From Bacteroidales bacterium (GTDB lineage Bacteria; Bacteroidota; Bacteroidia; Bacteroidales; UBA3824): a stretch of DNA of 9,474 nt. The stretch is from assembly GCA_017543645.1 (NCBI GenBank), contig JAFYFR010000009.1, positions 1 through 9,474 of the forward strand, in the 5' to 3' direction. The translations under genes and the position numbers were made by a program. Under the pieces are notes generated by a model, which saw only the letters and a list, made by a program, of their open reading frames with translations, did not search any database and had not been told where the DNA came from. Below, piece after piece: positions 6,494 through 9,474 of this stretch (the first letter of the stretch is position 1; the number at the start of each line of letters is the position of its first letter).

Positions 6494-7186
6494 TTACCAC
6501 ACCTTCAACATCTTCACCTCCCTTCCTTCCACGCAGTGCCTCATCAGGTTGATCCAACTTTGGCAGTGGTCGAGGATGATGGAGTCGGAGGAGATGACGT
6601 TGGGTTTTTGCCACAGGGTGCGGTCGACGGAGCGGAGAATTTGGATGTCTAAACCGAAGGGATAGTTTTCGGCAACCTCGGCGATGAGTGTTTTGAGGCG
6701 TCCTGAGTTGGAGACAGGCTCGTCTAAGAGGATGTTGACTGTTGCCACGTTCATAGATTTCAACGTGTCGAAAAGAATGCGGAGAGCCTCTTCGGTTTCG
6801 GGGATTATGCGGTATGTGCCACGAAGGGCGGCAAGGTCGCGGATAGTGCCGTCCATACAGTCAAAAAGCATTGAATTACTGAGCATTACCTCAAACGAGA
6901 TTATCATATTAAAGCCGTCGATCCAAACCTCCTCGCCGCTGACGGTGGTTTTCTCCTTTGATTTTCGGATGTTGAGTTGCTCGTTGGTGGCAATGCTGCG
7001 GACAACTGCCACACGCTGACGTTCCGAAAGCGCAAAATGGTTTCCCACAAAGGTTGAAGCCATTTGCAGGTCGTAACCCTCGTTGATAAGATAACATACG
7101 TGGCGCGAAGCCGTCCGCATTTTTTCCACTGCCTCAGGCGAAAAACTCTGTTCGTCGGTGGGTAAGTATCCTCGTTTGGTGTGCAT
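6494..7186 (-). CDS. DUF434-family conserved protein (COG2454-like)
   Basis: This 230-residue soluble protein has no signal peptide or membrane segment. An N-terminal helical part (about 1-75: FSPEAVEKMRTASRHVCYLI, then FVGNHFALSERQRVAVVRS) matches what I know of DUF434. The C-terminal part (about 85-230) matches the domain usually found with it (DUF5616): WIDGFNMIISFEVML, CMDGTIRDLAALRGTYR, VNILLDEPVSNSGRL, VISSDSIILDHCQSWINLMR. Biochemical function is unknown. The set DGFN, LLDEP and SSDS resembles the acidic motifs of NYN/PIN-like nucleases, which is only an inference. The ATG at 7186 lies 47 nt after a -7 box. The gene is divergent from the MBL hydrolase gene. The repeat array of the ATPase gene begins 7 bp after its stop, with no terminator seen between, so some readthrough into the ATPase gene is possible. 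Confidence 0.85.
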   Translation of the reverse strand: MHTKRGYLPTDEQSFSPEAVEKMRTASRHVCYLINEGYDLQMASTFVGNHFALSERQRVAVVRSIATNEQLNIRKSKEKTTVSGEEVWIDGFNMIISFEVMLSNSMLFDCMDGTIRDLAALRGTYRIIPETEEALRILFDTLKSMNVATVNILLDEPVSNSGRLKTLIAEVAENYPFGLDIQILRSVDRTLWQKPNVISSDSIILDHCQSWINLMRHCVEGREVKMLKVW

Positions 7187-7233
7187 AATTAATTGACTAT
7201 TTGCAAAATTTGGTTCGTGATTAATACTTAGGA

Positions 7234-7241
7234 CAAAGGTA
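7234..7241 (-). promoter_or_regulatory. Bacteroidota -7 box for the DUF434 gene
   Basis: The minus strand reads TACCTTTG (TAnnTTTG), 47 nt upstream of the ATG at 7186. No convincing -33 TTTG is seen. It lies 45 bp from the oppositely oriented -7 box of the MBL gene, so the two promoters share one short region. Confidence 0.5.
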
Positions 7242-7286
7242 AGGAATTTTTTGCGATAATCAGCACCGTTTCCACACCTTTTTCCC

Positions 7287-7294
7287 TATCTTTG
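7287..7294 (+). promoter_or_regulatory. Bacteroidota -7 box for the MBL-fold hydrolase gene
   Basis: TATCTTTG matches TAnnTTTG and ends 30 nt before the ATG at 7325. The in-frame TTG at 7292 is part of this box and is therefore rejected as a start. No clear -33 TTTG is present. Confidence 0.55.
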
Positions 7295-7324
7295 TTTCCC
7301 AAAAAAAATAAACCATTCATTATT

Positions 7325-8041
7325 ATGGAATCTGATATAATTAACCTTGGAAACAGGGTGGTGAACAACTACTTAGTGAAAATCGACGATGGGTATGCGC
7401 TTATTGATACGGGGTATGATACGGGATTTAAGAGGTTTTTGAAAAAAATTAAAAAATTCGATATCAACCCTCAGAAAATCAAATATATAATGCTCACCCA
7501 CGCTCACGACGACCACGCAGGATTTATCAACGAGGTGCTGTCGATAACTCCCGCCGAAGTGGTGCTGCATCCGTTGGCGGTGGAGTTTCTAAAAGCGGGA
7601 AGCAACAGCGAGAAGGGCGGATACCCAAACAAAAGGGCGTACAGGTTTTGTAAAATTTTGTCGCTGTTTGGCGGGGCGAGCAATTTCAAACCGTTGAAAA
7701 AGGAGTTTTACAACCGTCTGATTACCACCAACAGCGATAGGTTTGACGCAATAAAGAACCAACTACCATTCTCCATTATCAACACGCCGGGACATACCGC
7801 GGACCATATTTCGCTAAAATACCGAAAGATAATGTTTTGCGGCGATGCTGCTATGAACAATTTTCCAAGTATCAATAGGTTTATCATTTGGATCGAGGAT
7901 GTGGAGGCATACCGCCAATCGTGGCAAAAAATCATCAATACCGACTGCGATACCATCTATCCTGCTCACGGCAAACCGTTTAAAAAGAGCGATTTAGAAA
8001 AATATATATCCAAAATTGACGGAATCAGGCTGATTAAATAG
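7325..8041 (+). CDS. Metallo-beta-lactamase-fold hydrolase
   Basis: This 238-residue cytoplasmic protein has a complete set of metal ligands for a two-metal MBL fold: LTHAHDDHAG (H59, H61, D63, H64), TPGHTADH (H157), FCGDAAM (D174) and YPAHGKPF (H215). The N-terminal strand pattern NNYLVKIDDGYALIDTG (14-30) is also typical. An insert between the first and second ligand groups (about 85-145, Lys/Phe-rich) should form the substrate cap and does not identify a subfamily. It resembles the broad group of glyoxalase-II-like and related hydrolases, so substrates may be thioesters, lactones or phosphodiesters; none can be chosen from sequence. The ATG at 7325 is preferred because it follows the -7 box by 30 nt and gives the usual short N-terminus. 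It appears to be a single-gene unit, divergent from the DUF434 gene. Confidence 0.93.
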   Translation: MESDIINLGNRVVNNYLVKIDDGYALIDTGYDTGFKRFLKKIKKFDINPQKIKYIMLTHAHDDHAGFINEVLSITPAEVVLHPLAVEFLKAGSNSEKGGYPNKRAYRFCKILSLFGGASNFKPLKKEFYNRLITTNSDRFDAIKNQLPFSIINTPGHTADHISLKYRKIMFCGDAAMNNFPSINRFIIWIEDVEAYRQSWQKIINTDCDTIYPAHGKPFKKSDLEKYISKIDGIRLIK

Positions 8042-8087
8042 TTTATTATCAACTAATTAAACTAAATAAACGAATATATTTATAATT

Positions 8088-8113
8088 CTTTGCCCCCCCC
8101 AAAAAAAACAAAG
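8088..8113. repeat. C8-A8 homopolymer tract flanked by CTTTG/CAAAG
   Basis: Eight C (8093-8100) are followed directly by eight A (8101-8108), bordered by the inverted pair CTTTG (8088-8092) and CAAAG (8109-8113). The tract lies between the MBL gene and the promoter of the next gene, 64 bp upstream of that -7 box. Such tracts are prone to slippage, but this one is neither in a coding frame nor between promoter boxes. Confidence 0.6.
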
Positions 8114-8177
8114 CCACAAGTGGCGTACGAATACATACTAAATATAAAATAAATTAGTTATTGTCGAATAAATTTTG

Positions 8178-8185
8178 TACATTTG
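8178..8185 (+). promoter_or_regulatory. Bacteroidota -7 box for the PHA-system-like gene
   Basis: TACATTTG matches TAnnTTTG and ends 24 nt before the ATG at 8210. TTAG at 8154-8157, 20 nt upstream, is a three-of-four match to the -33 TTTG. The in-frame TTG at 8183 lies inside the box, so it is not the start codon. Confidence 0.6.
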
Positions 8186-8209
8186 CACAAACAATTAAAA
8201 CCGAATATA

Positions 8210-8515
8210 ATGGAAGTTAAAGTAGACCATCAATACAGCCAAGATGTTGCCTTGGAGAAGATGAAGCATTTTTTTGAACAGATGAAGCGCGAGCACGGCG
8301 ACAAGGTTTCCGACCTCAAAGAGGAATGGAACGGCAGTTCGGGCGACTATGCCTGCAAGTTCAACGGAATGTCGCTCAACGGCCATATCGATGTCAACGA
8401 GCACGACATCACCCTCAACGGCAAACTGCCCCTGTTTGCAATGCCGTTTAAAGGTGTTATCGAAAGCACTATACGCGCTGCTGTACAGAATGCGTTAAAT
8501 GCAGAAATTGCGTAA
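8210..8515 (+). CDS. Polyhydroxyalkanoic acid system family protein
   Basis: This small 101-residue soluble protein resembles the 'putative polyhydroxyalkanoic acid system protein' family (PHA_gran_rgn). The pattern is an N-terminal amphipathic helix (about 11-38, ALEKMKHFFEQMKREHGDKV), then EEWNGSSGDYACKFNGMSLNG (42-62), then a strand region GHIDVNEHDITLNGKL (62-77), then PFKGVIESTIRAAVQNAL (83-100). Spacing and length agree with the family, which is named from its association with PHA granule genes in proteobacteria and has no established biochemical activity. No PHA synthase, depolymerase or phasin is seen here. The ATG at 8210 was chosen over an upstream TTG in the promoter. It looks monocistronic, with a perfect palindrome 9 bp after the stop. 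Confidence 0.8.
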   Translation: MEVKVDHQYSQDVALEKMKHFFEQMKREHGDKVSDLKEEWNGSSGDYACKFNGMSLNGHIDVNEHDITLNGKLPLFAMPFKGVIESTIRAAVQNALNAEIA

Positions 8516-8524
8516 TGCACAATT

Positions 8525-8552
8525 GTAGAGACGCGATTAATCGCGTCTCTAC
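8525..8552. repeat. 28-bp perfect palindrome, copy 2 of the dispersed family
   Basis: GTAGAGACGCGATT is followed directly by its exact reverse complement AATCGCGTCTCTAC. It has the same length and the same outer 9 bp as the palindrome at 3103-3130, but a different, still fully complementary inner part. It fills most of the 49-bp gap between two convergent genes, 9 bp after one stop and 12 bp before the other. It could serve as a bidirectional transcript-ending stem, although neither side has a clear T-run. Confidence 0.9.
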
Positions 8553-8564
8553 ATCAATATAAAA

Positions 8565-9474
8565 TCATTTCTTCGGCATACTAGCCCCATCGGCCTTTAT
8601 TATCTCCCCTTGCGAATACTCTATTTCAGATTCTAAGAGGCCGTCTTCGCTGTAATAGCGCCAAAGTCCGTCCTTATTGCCCGACATATAGGTGCCTTGG
8701 CTGAGGATGCGGCCGTCGGGGTAGTAGTCGGTGTATTTGCCGTGGAGGTTGCCTTGGAGGTATGAACACTCTAATTTCTTTTTGTTGGTGTCGCGGTAGA
8801 GAATGCGGTATTCGCCGTGAAGCATATCCTCGGAATATTTCTCGTAAATAACCACGTCGCCTGTGGCTATTTTCCAAACTCCGGTTTTAAAGCCTTCGGA
8901 ATATGTGCCGCGGGCAAGAGTGTCGCCACCGATGTCGAACTCAACGTAATCGCCATCTTCGGCACCTTGGTAAAAGGTTTCGGTGCGGCGAACCTTGCCA
9001 TTGTCGTAATACCAAACCCAATCGCCTTCGGGCTTGCCGTTTTTGTAGACGCCTTTTTGCTCAATCTGACCGTTGGGATGGTAAAAAAGCCATTCTCCCT
9101 CGCGGTTTCCTGCCTTGTAGACACCTTTGCCCGACACGTGTCCGAGACTATCGTAGAGAGTCCAATTTCCCTGTTCGCGACCGCGGCCGTCAACAATACC
9201 ATCGGCAATCTTTTTACCTTCGTCGTTGTAGGTAGACGAGCCGTTTATCTTGCCTTTTTCGTTGTATGTGCGATGAACGCCCACGGGACGGTTGTTTTTA
9301 TAGCCTCCGCTCGATTTGAGCCCTCCACCAGCGTAATAGGTGTTTTTTACCTCAACGCTCTCTTTGGTGGTGGCAAGGGCGTTTTTGTTCTCCTCTTGTA
9401 GCACGCCGTTGATATAGCGTTCAATCTTTATCTCCTTGCCTTTTTCGTCAAATTCGCGGCTGTAACCATTCAAA
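8565..9474 (-). CDS. MORN-repeat (YwqK-like) protein, C-terminal part (cut by window edge)
   Basis: The reading frame is open from the right edge to the TGA at 8567-8565, giving 303 residues; the true N-terminus lies outside, and the first TTG codon at 9473 is not a supported start. The protein is built of about nine to ten MORN_2-type repeats with a period close to 24 residues, for example GNWTLYDSLGHVSGKGVY, GEWLFYHPNGQIEQKGVY, GDWVWYYDNGKVRRTETF, GKYTDYYPDGRILSQGTY and GLWRYYSEDGLLESEIEY. Repeats of this kind form elongated beta-hairpin arrays. The family is often labelled 'YwqK family antitoxin' after the Bacillus subtilis protein, but in Bacteroidota many members are exported proteins with no toxin partner. 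No toxin gene is visible here, and whether a signal peptide exists cannot be seen. It is convergent with the PHA-system-like gene, separated by the palindrome. Confidence 0.9.
   Translation of the reverse strand, partial: LNGYSREFDEKGKEIKIERYINGVLQEENKNALATTKESVEVKNTYYAGGGLKSSGGYKNNRPVGVHRTYNEKGKINGSSTYNDEGKKIADGIVDGRGREQGNWTLYDSLGHVSGKGVYKAGNREGEWLFYHPNGQIEQKGVYKNGKPEGDWVWYYDNGKVRRTETFYQGAEDGDYVEFDIGGDTLARGTYSEGFKTGVWKIATGDVVIYEKYSEDMLHGEYRILYRDTNKKKLECSYLQGNLHGKYTDYYPDGRILSQGTYMSGNKDGLWRYYSEDGLLESEIEYSQGEIIKADGASMPKK

Noticed and set aside
6022..6552. 176-codon plus-strand frame with repeated LSISTKC peptides
   Set aside because: The peptide repetition is simply translation of the 33-bp-period DNA repeats, and the rest is antisense to the ATPase gene.
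8039..8064. Inverted repeat TAGTTTA/TAAACTA after the MBL gene stop as a terminator
   Set aside because: The 7-bp stem is almost all A-T with a 12-nt loop and no T-run, so it would be unstable.
8113..8124. Small hairpin GCCA-CAAG-TGGC
   Set aside because: A 4-5 bp stem followed by mixed sequence is too weak to call as a terminator or regulatory element.
8817..9401. 194-codon plus-strand hydrophobic open frame
   Set aside because: It is antisense to the MORN repeats; the apparent hydrophobicity comes from reverse-complemented Lys/Asn/Glu codons.
8565..9474. Toxin-antitoxin locus based on the YwqK-like protein
   Set aside because: MORN repeats alone do not show antitoxin function, and no toxin or deaminase gene is present next to it in the window.

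Overview
The window reads as chromosomal DNA of a Bacteroidota bacterium, most likely a Bacteroidales. The best evidence is a recurring TAnnTTTG element, the -7 box of the Bacteroidota housekeeping sigma factor, which lies 22-47 nt upstream of seven genes. Shine-Dalgarno sequences are weak, and the gene families (TMTC-like GT-C protein, DUF434 protein, AAA_14/DUF4143 ATPase, MORN/YwqK-like protein) fit this phylum. Genus cannot be decided from the sequence.

Layout from left to right. Positions 1-951 (-) hold the N-terminal 317 residues of a multi-spanning GT-C/TMTC-like membrane protein that runs off the left edge. It is divergent from dnaG (1089-3092, +), the replicative primase. After dnaG come a perfect 28-bp palindrome, a rho-independent terminator and a CAU-anticodon tRNA; the last two are on the minus strand. 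A plus-strand pair follows: a YihX-like HAD phosphatase (3323-3946) and, 9 bp later, an exported TPR protein (3956-4993). Two minus-strand genes come next: an AAA_14/DUF4143 ATPase (5020-6363) and a DUF434-family protein (6494-7186). Between them sit three identical 20-bp direct repeats with an exact 33-bp period, and the copy nearest the ATPase supplies the -33 box of its promoter. A metallo-beta-lactamase-fold hydrolase (7325-8041, +) is divergent from the DUF434 gene. A 101-aa protein of the polyhydroxyalkanoic-acid-system family (8210-8515, +) follows. A second perfect 28-bp palindrome, from the same family as the one after dnaG, lies between it and a convergent MORN-repeat protein (8565-9474, -) that runs off the right edge.

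Most genes appear to be single transcription units, each with its own -7 box. Only the HAD-TPR pair looks like an operon. No pathway links the neighbours, so this is mainly an ordinary chromosomal mosaic. No stretch over 300 bp lacks a gene; the longest intergenic regions are 3093-3322, which contains the tRNA, and 8042-8209.

Two things merit a second look. One is the promoter-embedded, phased repeat array in front of the AAA_14/DUF4143 ATPase. The other is the dispersed palindrome family whose outer arms are conserved while the inner arms differ yet stay fully complementary. No transposase, CRISPR array, integrase or complete defence system was found.
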